Shown here piece by piece: positions 1 through 7,323 of a stretch of DNA of 34,873 nucleotides. Below the pieces are notes generated by a model. That model saw only the letters and a list, made by a program, of their open reading frames with translations. It had not been told where the DNA came from and made no database searches. The translations under genes were made by a program, and so were the position numbers. The DNA is from Ardenticatenaceae bacterium (GTDB lineage Bacteria; Chloroflexota; Anaerolineae; Promineifilales; Promineifilaceae), in NCBI GenBank assembly GCA_020634245.1, contig JACKCC010000032.1, forward strand, positions 1-34,873, given 5' to 3'. The number at the start of each line of letters is the position of its first letter. Position 1 is the stretch's first letter.

Positions 1-1
1 G

Positions 2-1123
2 ATGCCGCCTTCGGCCCACGACTTTGCGCTGCGCGACATGGCCTTCAGCAACAGCGACAAATTCACCCTGGCGCGGCATCAGCCGGGGGCGACAACGAGC
101 GCGTATGTTTTCTTTCCCGGCTGCCAGTTGGCCGGATCAGCGCCGGGGCAGGTTACGGCCGTTTACGATTACCTCCAAGCCAATCTGGATGGCGGCGTGG
201 GGCTGATGTTGGGCTGCTGCGGCGCGCCGGCCAACTGGGCTGGGCGCAAGGATTTGCACGACGACGCACTGGCTCAGTTCCAGGCTAGCTACAATGAATT
301 GGGTCGTCCAAAGGTGGTGCTGGCCTGCTCAAGCTGCTTCCAGACGTTCCAGGCGCGGCTGCCGGGGGTGGAGTTGGTATCGCTGTACGCGGTGTTGGAG
401 GAAAAGGGATTGCCGGAAACGGCCGTTCACAGCCCCACCGACGCCATTGCTATTCATGACCCCTGCACGACGCGGTATGAAACGGCCGTGCAAGACAGCG
501 TGCGCCATCTCGTCGGCCAACTGGGCTACGACGTAGAGGAACTGCCGCGCAGCCGGGAAACAACCACCTGCTGTGGCTTCGGCGGGCTGATGGTGTACGC
601 CAACCGGGATTTGGCTAAAAAAGTGGTGGCGCAGCGCATCGCCGAAAGTCCTGCCGATTACGTGACTTACTGCGCCGTCTGCCGCGATTATTTTGCCGCC
701 CAAGGTAAGCCAACCCGCCATCTGCTGGATTTAATTTTCGGTTCTGCACACGATGGCGGACACGGGCCAGGCTTTTCGCAAAAGCACGAAAATCGCGCCC
801 GGCTGAAGCGGCAGATTTTGCAAGAACGATGGGGTGAAACAGTGAATGGAGAAGAAGATTATGCCGGCATCAAGCTGAATCTAAGCGATGAAGTGTTGGC
901 TTTGATGGAAGACCGGCTGATTTTGGCCGAGGATGTACAGCAGGTGATTGCTTTTGCCGAACGAACGGGGCAAAAGCTGCTCAGTCCGGCGACCAGCCAT
1001 TTTCTGGCTCAGTTCCGGCCAAACACGGTGACGTACTGGGTGGAATATGTGCCGGAAGATGACGGCTATACGGTGTTTAATGCGTACAGTCATCGCATGG
1101 ACGTGGGAGGGAAACGGCCGTGA
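2..1123 (+). CDS. CCG-domain Fe-S oxidoreductase (HdrB/GlpC-like), probably 5'-truncated
   Basis: The visible part carries two cysteine-rich CCG domains of the type that bind an unusual [4Fe-4S] cluster in HdrB, GlpC and LutA-like proteins. The first has C41, C72-C73 and C109xxC112 (spacing CX30CCX35CXXC). The second has C155, C190-C191 and C224xxC227. After residue 250 there is a roughly 110-residue tail without cysteines. An ATG lies at base 2, but homologues of this type usually carry further redox domains upstream, so the true start is probably outside the window. The stop overlaps the GTG start of the next gene (GTGA at 1120-1123), which implies translational coupling. By family, the role is electron transfer or disulfide reduction in the cytoplasm or at the membrane; the partner is unknown. 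Position and domain content fit the dicluster-binding oxidoreductase recalled as first gene of the DVU_1553-1558 type cluster. Confidence 0.85.
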   Translation: MPPSAHDFALRDMAFSNSDKFTLARHQPGATTSAYVFFPGCQLAGSAPGQVTAVYDYLQANLDGGVGLMLGCCGAPANWAGRKDLHDDALAQFQASYNELGRPKVVLACSSCFQTFQARLPGVELVSLYAVLEEKGLPETAVHSPTDAIAIHDPCTTRYETAVQDSVRHLVGQLGYDVEELPRSRETTTCCGFGGLMVYANRDLAKKVVAQRIAESPADYVTYCAVCRDYFAAQGKPTRHLLDLIFGSAHDGGHGPGFSQKHENRARLKRQILQERWGETVNGEEDYAGIKLNLSDEVLALMEDRLILAEDVQQVIAFAERTGQKLLSPATSHFLAQFRPNTVTYWVEYVPEDDGYTVFNAYSHRMDVGGKRP

Positions 1124-1332
1124 GTGTAAAACTGGATTTAGCCGACGCCGCCAACTGGATTTGCGCCCGCTGCCAGGTGGCGTTGGTCATCAAAAAAGTG
1201 GATGTGTCTTATTTAGGCAGCAGTTTTCCAGTGGATTTGCCGGTCTGTCCCCAGTGTGGGCAGTCGTTTGTGCCGGAAGCGCTGGCCCTGGGCAAAATGG
1301 CCGAAGTGGAGAAGACACTAGAGGATAAATAA
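1120..1332 (+). CDS. small two-CxxC redox/zinc-ribbon protein (DVU_1557-like)
   Basis: A 70-residue cytoplasmic protein with two CxxC pairs, C15-x-x-C18 and C43-x-x-C46 (CPQC), spaced as in a rubredoxin-like or zinc-ribbon fold. The GTG start at 1120 is supported by a GGAGGG ribosome site at about 1106-1111 and by overlap with the preceding stop. Bases 1114-1121, directly at this start, are one copy of the ACGGCCGT palindrome. It sits between the CCG protein and the methyltransferase. From memory this matches the position and pattern of the DVU_1557 family redox proteins. It probably carries a single metal or passes electrons between cluster members; no enzymatic residues are visible. Its short length and clean coupling argue for a real gene, and a function beyond metal binding cannot be assigned from sequence. 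Confidence 0.8.
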   Translation: MSVKLDLADAANWICARCQVALVIKKVDVSYLGSSFPVDLPVCPQCGQSFVPEALALGKMAEVEKTLEDK

Positions 1333-1397
1333 CCGCAGAGAGACGCAGAGGACACGGAGATTTTTATCATCCTCTGCGTTCTCTGCGTCTCCGCGGT
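1331..1397. repeat. imperfect palindromic GAGA-type intergenic repeat, copy A
   Basis: An imperfect inverted repeat fills the gap between the redox protein and the methyltransferase. The left arm begins with AACCGCAGAGAGACGCAGAG (1331-1350) and the right arm is CCTCTGCG...TCTCCGCGGT (1371-1397). The element begins inside the TAA stop of the upstream gene and ends 8 bases before the next ATG. Related copies lie at 2121-2177 and 4009-4040. There is no coding potential. The RNA could fold into a long hairpin between two cistrons. Confidence 0.8.
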
Positions 1398-1405
1398 GAA
1401 TTTTT

Positions 1406-2122
1406 ATGAATACCGAAGTCTGTCGGGTTTATGAATTGGAGGGTGTGCAGCGCGTAACTGGGGAAACGATCCGGCCGGGTGGGCTGGCGCTGACGCGGCA
1501 GGCGGTGGCGCTGGCCGACCTGCCAGCCGGGGCACGCGTGTTGGATGTGGGCTGCGGTGCAGGGGCAACGGTGGAATATCTGGCCGGATTGGGTTTGAGG
1601 GCGATGGGAATTGACCCATCTAAGAAACTGTTGTCTCAAGGAAACGGCCGTTCCCCCCATCTCACCCTCACGCAAGGCCGGGGCGAATTGCTGCCCTTTG
1701 CCGCCCGCCAATTTGACGCACTGCTGGCCGAATGCTGCCTGTCACTGATGGCGGATGCGGCAGAAGCGCTGGCCGAATTTGCCCGCGTCCTGCGGCCGGG
1801 CGGGGCGCTCATCCTCAGCGACATGCTGGTCGGGAATCCGGCAGGGATGGCAGCAGCGCGGCGGCTGCCGCTTTCCTGCTGCGTCAGCTGCGCATTCAGC
1901 CGGGCGCAAATTAAAGGGCTGCTGACGGATGCCGGGTTTGCCATTACGCATTGGGAAGACAACACGGAAGCGTTGAAGCAGTTGACGGTGCAAATTATCT
2001 GGGAGTATGGGTCATTGGCCAATTTTTGGGGTTGCTGTGGGGAAGATGGCGTGGGGATGGGAACGGCCGTTGCCAACCTCAAACCCGGCTACTTCCTCCT
2101 TCTGGCCCGGAAAGAAATTTAA
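1406..2122 (+). CDS. SAM-dependent methyltransferase (TrsM / DVU_1556-like)
   Basis: A 238-residue class I methyltransferase. Motif I (VLDVGCGAGA) is at residues 45-54. A motif II/post-motif acidic region follows (FDALLAECCLSLM), then the typical RVLRPGGALILSDM strand near residue 130. The C-terminal third holds a conspicuous WGCCGED stretch that is not part of the generic fold and may bind a thiol, metal or metalloid. Residue 6 is also Cys. The start at 1406 is the first ATG after palindromic repeat A, with a weak GGTGA ribosome site 6 bases upstream. The ArsM-like fold and Cys-rich partners make a sulfur, selenium or arsenic acceptor conceivable, but nothing in the sequence fixes the substrate. 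Neighbours and order fit the recalled TrsM (DVU_1556) family. Confidence 0.85.
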   Translation: MNTEVCRVYELEGVQRVTGETIRPGGLALTRQAVALADLPAGARVLDVGCGAGATVEYLAGLGLRAMGIDPSKKLLSQGNGRSPHLTLTQGRGELLPFAARQFDALLAECCLSLMADAAEALAEFARVLRPGGALILSDMLVGNPAGMAAARRLPLSCCVSCAFSRAQIKGLLTDAGFAITHWEDNTEALKQLTVQIIWEYGSLANFWGCCGEDGVGMGTAVANLKPGYFLLLARKEI

Positions 2123-2177
2123 CCGCGGAGAACGCTGAGCTTTTTCTTTTCTCCGCGCTCTCCGCGTCCTCTGCGGT
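2121..2177. repeat. imperfect palindromic GAGA-type intergenic repeat, copy B
   Basis: Left arm AACCGCGGAGAACGCTGAG (2121-2139) and right arm CTCCGCG...CTCTGCGGT (2151-2177) form an imperfect inverted repeat around a T-rich loop. As in copy A, the element begins inside the upstream TAA stop and lies just before the ribosome site of the next gene. The two copies share arm sequence but differ in length. Confidence 0.8.
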
Positions 2178-2193
2178 AAAAAAGGATTTCGTG

Positions 2194-2631
2194 ATGGAAG
2201 AGTTGATGCGCATGATGGAATTGAAGCAGCAGGGCTTTTATTGCAGCCAGATTTTGCTGAACATGGCTTTGCAAGATCGTGGCGAAAGCAATCCGGCGCT
2301 GATTCGAGCGGCGCGGGCATTGGCTGGCGGACTAGGTTTTGCCGGGGAAACGTGCGGCGCACTGACCGGTGGGGCTTGTCTGCTGGGGCTGTATGCCGGA
2401 AAAGGTGAACCGGATGAACCTGACGATCCGCGAACCGACCAGATGGTGCAGGAATTGGTAGCCTGGTTCAAAGAGGAACACGGCCGTAACTACGGCGGCA
2501 TTCGCTGCGATGACATTCTAGTTGGCGAACCGGCCAACATGAAATCTCGCTGTCCCAATCTGGTCATCACGACCTATGAAAAAGCGAATGAGCTGCTGGC
2601 AAAGTATGAAGTGACCGCTGTAGATGATTGA
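2194..2631 (+). CDS. C_GCAxxG_C_C family protein (DVU_1555-like)
   Basis: A 145-residue soluble protein of the C_GCAxxG_C_C family, a putative redox or metal-binding family often found beside molybdoenzyme or corrinoid systems. Cysteines sit at residues 17 (YCSQ), 54 (TCGALTGG), 62, 105 and 120, matching the family's scattered pattern, with the core motif in the variant form TCGALTGG. ATG 2194 is preferred over the adjacent GTG at 2191 because an AAAGGA site lies 7 bases upstream. The gene ends by overlapping the radical SAM gene start by 8 bases (ATGATTGA, 2624-2631), which suggests coupled translation. The biochemical role of the family is not established. In this cluster it is probably a sulfur or electron relay for the methyltransferase/radical SAM pair. 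Confidence 0.85.
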   Translation: MEELMRMMELKQQGFYCSQILLNMALQDRGESNPALIRAARALAGGLGFAGETCGALTGGACLLGLYAGKGEPDEPDDPRTDQMVQELVAWFKEEHGRNYGGIRCDDILVGEPANMKSRCPNLVITTYEKANELLAKYEVTAVDD

Positions 2632-4057
2632 TTCCTCTCAAGTTTTATCCACCACAGAAAGCGTTTGCCCGGAGTGCCTGGCCGTGCTGCCAGCGGAGCG
2701 GGCGCTGCGGGATGACGTGGTTTATTTGTGCAAAACGTGCCCGGAGCATGGGGTGTTTGAAACGGCCGTCTGGCGCGGCGCGGACTCGTATGCGGGTTGG
2801 GTAAAGCCGAAAATTCCTGCTTACCCGGAAAGACCAGGAACGGCCGTAACCCACGGCTGCCCCTACGACTGCGGTCTCTGCCCCGACCATCGCCAGCAAA
2901 CCTGCACCGCCCTGCTGGAAATCACCCAGCGCTGCAATTTGCGCTGCCCCGTCTGCTTTGCCGACGCCGCCCACCAGCCGCCGCCCGACCCCGACATGGC
3001 CACCATCGAAGGCTGGTACCGGATGCTGCTGGCCAGCAACGGCCCGTGCAACGTCCAGCTTTCCGGCGGCGAACCGACCGTGCGCCGCGATTTGCCGGAG
3101 ATCATCCGCCTGGGGCGCGAATTAGGCTTTGGTTTCATTCAGGTTAACACGAATGGGCTGCGTCTGGCCGAAGACCCGGCGTATGCTGCCACTCTGCGGG
3201 CGGCCGGGCTGAGTTCGGTTTTTTTGCAATTTGATGGCACGGAGGATGTCATTTACGAGGCGCTGCGGGGACGGCCGTTACTAACGCAAAAAATCGCCGC
3301 CATCGAAGCCTGCGCCGCCAACGACATCGGCGTGATTTTGGTGCCGGTGCTGAAACCGGGCGTCAACGACCACAACGTGGGCGACATTATCCGCTTTGCC
3401 TTGCGCTATGCCCCGGCGGTGCGCGGCGTGCATTTTCAGCCGATTAGCTACTTCGGACGGTTCGACAAGCTCACGGCAGGCCGGTATCCCATCGAACCGG
3501 CTGACGCGGATCGGATAACTATCCCGGATGTGATTCGAGCGGTCGTGGCGCAAAGCGACGGGCTGGTGCGGCAGGAATCGTTTGCGCCGCCGGGCTGCGA
3601 AAATGCGCTGTGTTCGTTTCATGGCAATTTTGTGTTGATGCCGGACGGCCGTCTCATCCCCTGGAGCAAACACGAAGGGCAGAGCTGCGGCTGCCAGCCG
3701 ATCAGCGCGGCCGAGGGGGCAGCTAAGGCGCGGGCGTTTGTGGCAAGCAACTGGATCGCTCTCGGCGACATAGTTCCGGTGAACGGTAGCGGTCCCAGCC
3801 TGGGCGAGTGGGACGTACTGCTTCAGCGAGCCAGGACGCATACCTTTTTCATTTCCGGCATGGCTTTTCAAGATGCCTGGACGCTGGATTTGGAACGGCT
3901 GCGCGACTGCTGTATTCACACCGTCAGCCCGGACGGCCGTCTTATCCCCTTTTGCGCCTATAATTTGACGGATAGGAACGGCCGTGCCCTCTATCGGGGA
4001 AAAGTTTCAACCGCGGAGGGCGCGAAGGACGCGGAGTTTTTGCCCGTTCATGAGTGA
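2624..4057 (+). CDS. radical SAM protein (TrsS-like, Cys form)
   Basis: A 477-residue radical SAM enzyme. N-terminal rubredoxin-like pairs C15xxC18 and C36xxC39 are followed by GCPYDCGLC (C79, C83, C86). The canonical CxxxCxxC is CNLRCPVC (C104, C108, C111), and a GGEPT SAM-binding segment lies near residue 148. The N-terminal layout resembles COG1964-type enzymes, such as the tetraether lipid synthase group, which hold additional Fe-S or rubredoxin sites. TrsS is recalled as a radical SAM protein that is often a selenoprotein; this copy has no in-frame TGA and is a Cys version. Its start overlaps the C_GCAxxG gene and its stop overlaps the ligase start. The last dozen residues are encoded by repeat copy C. 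Substrate unknown. Confidence 0.88.
   Translation: MIDSSQVLSTTESVCPECLAVLPAERALRDDVVYLCKTCPEHGVFETAVWRGADSYAGWVKPKIPAYPERPGTAVTHGCPYDCGLCPDHRQQTCTALLEITQRCNLRCPVCFADAAHQPPPDPDMATIEGWYRMLLASNGPCNVQLSGGEPTVRRDLPEIIRLGRELGFGFIQVNTNGLRLAEDPAYAATLRAAGLSSVFLQFDGTEDVIYEALRGRPLLTQKIAAIEACAANDIGVILVPVLKPGVNDHNVGDIIRFALRYAPAVRGVHFQPISYFGRFDKLTAGRYPIEPADADRITIPDVIRAVVAQSDGLVRQESFAPPGCENALCSFHGNFVLMPDGRLIPWSKHEGQSCGCQPISAAEGAAKARAFVASNWIALGDIVPVNGSGPSLGEWDVLLQRARTHTFFISGMAFQDAWTLDLERLRDCCIHTVSPDGRLIPFCAYNLTDRNGRALYRGKVSTAEGAKDAEFLPVHE
4009..4040. repeat. half copy of the GAGA-type repeat (copy C) inside coding sequence
   Basis: AACCGCGGAGGGCGCGAAGG begins at 4009 and continues to GCGGAGTTTT at 4040. It corresponds to the left arm of copies A and B, with no right arm. 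It encodes the C-terminal tail of the radical SAM protein (STAEGAKDAEF) and ends 9 bases before the ATG of the ligase gene. It therefore again marks a gene junction in this operon. Confidence 0.65.
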
Positions 4058-5330
4058 ATTGACCCCATTACACTCCTGGATTGCGCAGAAGATTGGCTGC
4101 CCGCCGGGAGCGTTGACGCGGGCGGCGATTGAGGCATATCAGTTGGACAAACTGAATGAGACGCTGGATTTGTGCCGCGCAAAAAGCCCGTTTTACCGAC
4201 AAAAGCTGGCCGGTTTACCGGCAACATTAACTTCACTGGCCGATTTGCAAGCGCTGCCTTTTACGACGGCGGATGATGTGCGGGAACGGCCGTTATCCCT
4301 CCTCTGCGTCTCCCAAAGCGATATTGCACGGGTGGTGACACTGGACACCTCCGGCACCAGCGGCACACCCAAGCGGCTCTACTTCACCGCCGCCGACCAG
4401 GAATTGACCCGTGATTTCTTCCACGCCGGCATGTCCACCTTCACCGAGCCGGGCGACCGGGTGCTGATTTTGCTGCCCTGCGAACGGCCGGGCAGCGTCG
4501 GCGATTTACTCGATCAGGCATTGGCCCGGCTGAGGGCAGCAGGTATCCGGCATGGACTGGTGACAGATGCTGCCCAAACGTTGTCGGTGATGGACAAAGA
4601 AAAGGTCACCGGTGTCGTCGGTGTGCCGGTACAGGTGCTGGCGCTGGTGCGAACGGCCGTTGTCCAACAAATGCCCCGCCCCCACCTCAAAAGCGTTCTG
4701 CTCACTACCGACCACGTGCCAGATGCCATCGTCCAGGCAGTAGAAGAAGCGTGGGGCTGCACCGTCTACAATCATTACGGCATGACGGAGATGGGGCTGG
4801 GTGGCGGCGTAGAATGCGCAGCACGTCAGGGTTATCATCTGCGCGAGGCGGACATGCTTTTTGAGATTGTGAACCCGGAAACGGGTAAAGCACTGCCGGA
4901 TGGGGAATATGGCGAACTTGTCTTCACCACGCTAACGCGGCAGGGAATGCCGCTGATTCGTTACCGCACGGGGGACGTCAGCCGCTTTTTGCCGGGAGAA
5001 TGTGGTTGCGGCACGGTGCTGCGACGGCTGGAGAAGGTACGGTTTCGTTGGAACGGCCGTTTCCCCCACACATCTCCCAATTTCCTGACGATGGCCGACC
5101 TGGACGATGCGCTCTTTCCGATTGAGGGCGTGCTGAATTTTGCGGCAACGGTGTCGGAAACAGAACTGCGGGTGACGGTGCAGGCGGAGAAAAATGAGGG
5201 ATTGGAAACGGCCGTGCTGCAAGCATTGTCCACTTTGCCGGCTGTGCAAGCGGCAGGATTGGCCGTTTCCGTTCACATACAATCTGACAAAGTCGGACTG
5301 CCGGGCAAACGGAAATTGACCAATTATTAG
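4050..5330 (+). CDS. PaaK-like AMP-dependent CoA ligase / adenylate-forming enzyme (DVU_1553-like)
   Basis: A 426-residue member of the phenylacetate-CoA ligase branch of adenylate-forming enzymes. The P-loop-like TSGTSGTPK is at residues 100-108, followed by NHYGMTEMG (A5-type) and YRTGDVSRF (A7-type). The family activates a carboxylate with ATP to an acyl-AMP and usually transfers it to CoA. ATG 4050 overlaps the radical SAM stop (ATGAGTGA, 4050-4057). An upstream in-frame start at 3984 would add 22 residues encoded by repeat C and is less likely. The carboxylic substrate is unknown. Its presence with a methyltransferase and radical SAM enzyme suggests assembly or tailoring of a small molecule or cofactor. 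This is the last gene of the group; the XdhC-like and nucleotidyltransferase-like genes recalled from related clusters are not found downstream. Confidence 0.87.
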   Translation: MSELTPLHSWIAQKIGCPPGALTRAAIEAYQLDKLNETLDLCRAKSPFYRQKLAGLPATLTSLADLQALPFTTADDVRERPLSLLCVSQSDIARVVTLDTSGTSGTPKRLYFTAADQELTRDFFHAGMSTFTEPGDRVLILLPCERPGSVGDLLDQALARLRAAGIRHGLVTDAAQTLSVMDKEKVTGVVGVPVQVLALVRTAVVQQMPRPHLKSVLLTTDHVPDAIVQAVEEAWGCTVYNHYGMTEMGLGGGVECAARQGYHLREADMLFEIVNPETGKALPDGEYGELVFTTLTRQGMPLIRYRTGDVSRFLPGECGCGTVLRRLEKVRFRWNGRFPHTSPNFLTMADLDDALFPIEGVLNFAATVSETELRVTVQAEKNEGLETAVLQALSTLPAVQAAGLAVSVHIQSDKVGLPGKRKLTNY

Positions 5331-5442
5331 GGCATTTTGATAATTCAACCGGATACGGCCGTACAGCATTTTGGTAACTTTCTTCCCAGTGGCCAATAAG
5401 GCATTTATGATAACCGTCTTCCAAACAATCCCTCATTAAAAA

Positions 5443-5844
5443 TTAGTTCAGCCGGACGCGGATCATCACCACAGTCTGCACGGCTTTCTCCACTTCCACC
5501 GCTTTTGGATTTCCCTGTTCATCAAACGTTACACCGTAAAATTGGGCGTCGTATGGCGCTTGGCGCAGATGTGTTGTCAATCCGTCGGCCACTGCTTTTT
5601 TGTCAGTGGCAATGGGCACGGCCGTTCCCCGAATCTCTCGTCCCCGCAGCCGCAGTGTAACCGGAGCGTCGCCGCGCAGGTTCTTCCACCAGTTGGCATG
5701 AGTAAAGATAACAACCTCATCACCTTCCTGGGAATAGCTGACCGGGGTTGTGTAAGTTTTGCCACTTTTGCGCCCGGTGAAGGAGATCAGCAAGAAGGTT
5801 TTACTGACCAGCCTGTGTACCGGTGAACGCAAGATGAATTTCAT
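5443..5844 (-). CDS. Ddn-like nitroreductase family (F420-dependent quinone reductase) protein
   Basis: A 133-residue protein of the DUF385/Ddn family: small split-barrel flavin or deazaflavin (F420) enzymes that reduce quinones or nitro compounds. Family features are the SFTGRKSGKTYTTPVSY strand-turn at residues 21-37, the VIFTHANWWKNLRGD segment and a C-terminal hydrophobic strand. The short length is normal. The start at 5844 gives an N-terminus typical of the family. It is the last gene of a minus-strand group read from 7215 downward, 53 bases after the 60-residue Cys-rich gene. The convergent CoA ligase ends 112 bases away, and no obvious terminator was seen between them. Cofactor choice (F420 or FMN) cannot be decided from sequence. 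Confidence 0.82.
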   Translation of the reverse strand: MKFILRSPVHRLVSKTFLLISFTGRKSGKTYTTPVSYSQEGDEVVIFTHANWWKNLRGDAPVTLRLRGREIRGTAVPIATDKKAVADGLTTHLRQAPYDAQFYGVTFDEQGNPKAVEVEKAVQTVVMIRVRLN

Positions 5845-5897
5845 CGCCTGATTGACAATGGGGGGGGACAGATGGTGTCTCAGACATGTTAATCACC

Positions 5898-6080
5898 TTA
5901 TTGAGCATTGTTTTGTTCGGCCAAATGGACCTGGTACGCTTTCCAACCAGGGCACCAGCGGGTATGCCAGCGCCACAATCGGGCCACAAACAACTTGGGA
6001 TTGGCTTCAGCCTTTTTACGCAGCGGGCATTCTTCACAGCCAAATTGCTTTTCACTGATTGAATTCTGTTTCGTGTTCAT
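5898..6080 (-). CDS. 60-aa Cys-rich hypothetical protein
   Basis: A small conserved-looking protein with CEECPLRKKAE near the N-terminus and an aromatic RLWRWHTRWCPGWKAYQ stretch. Three cysteines (CxxC plus one downstream) and a Trp-rich helix suggest metal binding, a small membrane-surface protein or a protein partner. I recall similar uncharacterised short proteins in clostridia and archaea but no function. ATG 6080 is chosen because AAGGAG lies 6 bases upstream on the minus strand; the ATG at 6098 has no such site. It is flanked in the same direction by the CPBP gene (42 bases upstream) and the Ddn-like gene (53 bases downstream), so it is probably co-transcribed. Confidence 0.7.
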   Translation of the reverse strand: MNTKQNSISEKQFGCEECPLRKKAEANPKLFVARLWRWHTRWCPGWKAYQVHLAEQNNAQ

Positions 6081-6122
6081 TTTTTCTCCTTGAGACACTA
6101 AAATTGAGCTTTTTTGAAATCT

Positions 6123-6983
6123 TCAAGCCGCCTGCTTTCCAAGCGGACGCTGCGCCAGTTGTCTGCCATTGACCAAAGAAATAATGGCGACAACACTCCA
6201 CAGCACGATCATCAGGCTCAGGTTATAGATCATGGCCAGCGCGCCGTTGGCCTGAGGCTGGAAAATCAACGTACTGGCGGTTAGGCTCATGTGCATGAGA
6301 ATGGCGACAGTCAGGCTTCCTGTGCGATCATAAACCCAGACCATCAACACCCTGTAAGCAGGCAAGAAAGTGAACAACAGCACAAAGATGTAGAGAAATG
6401 GCGGAACTGTGCCGGAGAAACGGCCGCTTCCCGAAAAGAGCGGATAATGCCAGGCTCCCCACAAAATACCCACCAGCAGTCCGGTACGAAAAATGCCGTA
6501 CCGCCGCTTGAGTTCAGGCACAGCAAAACCTGTCCAGCCCAGCTCCTCGAAAATACCGGCCGACAGCCCGCCGGCAATACCGGCCAGCAAAAACGAAAGG
6601 ATGTTGTCGGCGGTGACGATGCCGGGACGTAGTTCAGGCGCAAAAAACGAGAGTAGGAAAAGCGTCGCTGTGATGGCGAGCGGGGCTGTCAGAAGGGCGA
6701 CAGCGTACCAGCGCACGTTCACCCGCCACTTGAACAATCGGGCAAACAGCTTACGAAAACCCACCTTGCCATAAACAAGGCCGGTTAACAACAGGCCGGC
6801 AGCGGTCGGGCCGGTGAGCACCGCCATGTACACGAGAGGCAGTTGGGATTCGGCCGTTTCCGTGACGCCAAAAAATCCATCAACACCCAGCACCATGAGC
6901 AATGCCCCCCACGAGATGGCAAACGCCAGAGTAAAGTACGCCAGCAAAGCATATCTTTTGATAAAAGATTTAATCTTCATCAT
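6123..6983 (-). CDS. CPBP-family intramembrane metalloprotease homologue
   Basis: A 286-residue membrane protein with about eight hydrophobic segments, of the CAAX/CPBP (Abi) family. Motif 1 is E146-E147-LGW-T151, motif 2 is W175GAWH179, and motif 3 begins at H231 (HMSLT). The catalytic Glu pair and both His are present. The residue normally Arg in EExxxR is Thr here, so activity or specificity may differ. ATG 6983 has an AGGAG site 6 bases upstream, and its first 14 bases overlap the 3' end of the 81-residue gene, indicating coupling. The family cleaves prenylated or other membrane-associated substrates or acts in bacteriocin immunity. The target here is unknown. Confidence 0.85.
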   Translation of the reverse strand: MMKIKSFIKRYALLAYFTLAFAISWGALLMVLGVDGFFGVTETAESQLPLVYMAVLTGPTAAGLLLTGLVYGKVGFRKLFARLFKWRVNVRWYAVALLTAPLAITATLFLLSFFAPELRPGIVTADNILSFLLAGIAGGLSAGIFEELGWTGFAVPELKRRYGIFRTGLLVGILWGAWHYPLFSGSGRFSGTVPPFLYIFVLLFTFLPAYRVLMVWVYDRTGSLTVAILMHMSLTASTLIFQPQANGALAMIYNLSLMIVLWSVVAIISLVNGRQLAQRPLGKQAA

Positions 6984-7215
6984 GATTTTCTCCTTTATTT
7001 TGAAGATGTGACGGGCCGCAGCAGGTGACAGAGACCAATTTCAGGTTGAGATCGCGAATGCGTTCGAGGATGCCGTGCAGGGCAGCCTGGTCGGGCAGCA
7101 AACCGGACAGCAGCGTTTCGTTTTCACCAAAGTGCGTCAGCTCCAGGCCGGTAAACCAATCCGACCAGTATAGGTCTAGTTGGCCCTTGATTTTGATCTC
7201 ATACCATTCCATCAT
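6970..7215 (-). CDS. 81-aa conserved hypothetical protein
   Basis: A short protein beginning MMEWYEIKIKGQL with a WSDWFTGLELTHF motif and a C-terminal helix (DQAALHGILERIRDLNLKL) followed by strand SVTCC. This resembles small bacterial proteins I recall beginning EWYEIRIKG...W..WF.GL...E...T.L.G...DQAALHG, whose function is unknown. Translation from ATG 7215 has a GAGGG site 5 bases upstream. Its 3' end overlaps the CPBP start by 14 bases, so it is first in the four-gene minus-strand operon. A CC pair and GP near the C-terminus are unusual for the family as I remember it. No membrane segment or signal peptide. Confidence 0.75.
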   Translation of the reverse strand: MMEWYEIKIKGQLDLYWSDWFTGLELTHFGENETLLSGLLPDQAALHGILERIRDLNLKLVSVTCCGPSHLQNKGENHDED

Positions 7216-7323
7216 CGCAGCCCTCTTAATGAGTATTTAGCTGTACCATAGCAGGCAGCGAGGAAGTCCGAATCGGCCAAAGGGGATATTTAGGGGTTTA
7301 TTTATTATGTTTTGGGGTTTAGT

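Noticed and set aside
3984..4049. N-terminal extension of the CoA ligase (22 residues)
   Set aside because: The extension is encoded by repeat copy C and the end of the radical SAM gene; ATG 4050 gives the normal ATGA-type overlap.
5331..5442. Bidirectional terminator between the convergent CoA ligase and Ddn-like genes
   Set aside because: Only the short palindrome TACGGCCGTA is present, which is a copy of the iterated motif; no stable stem with a T-tract was found.
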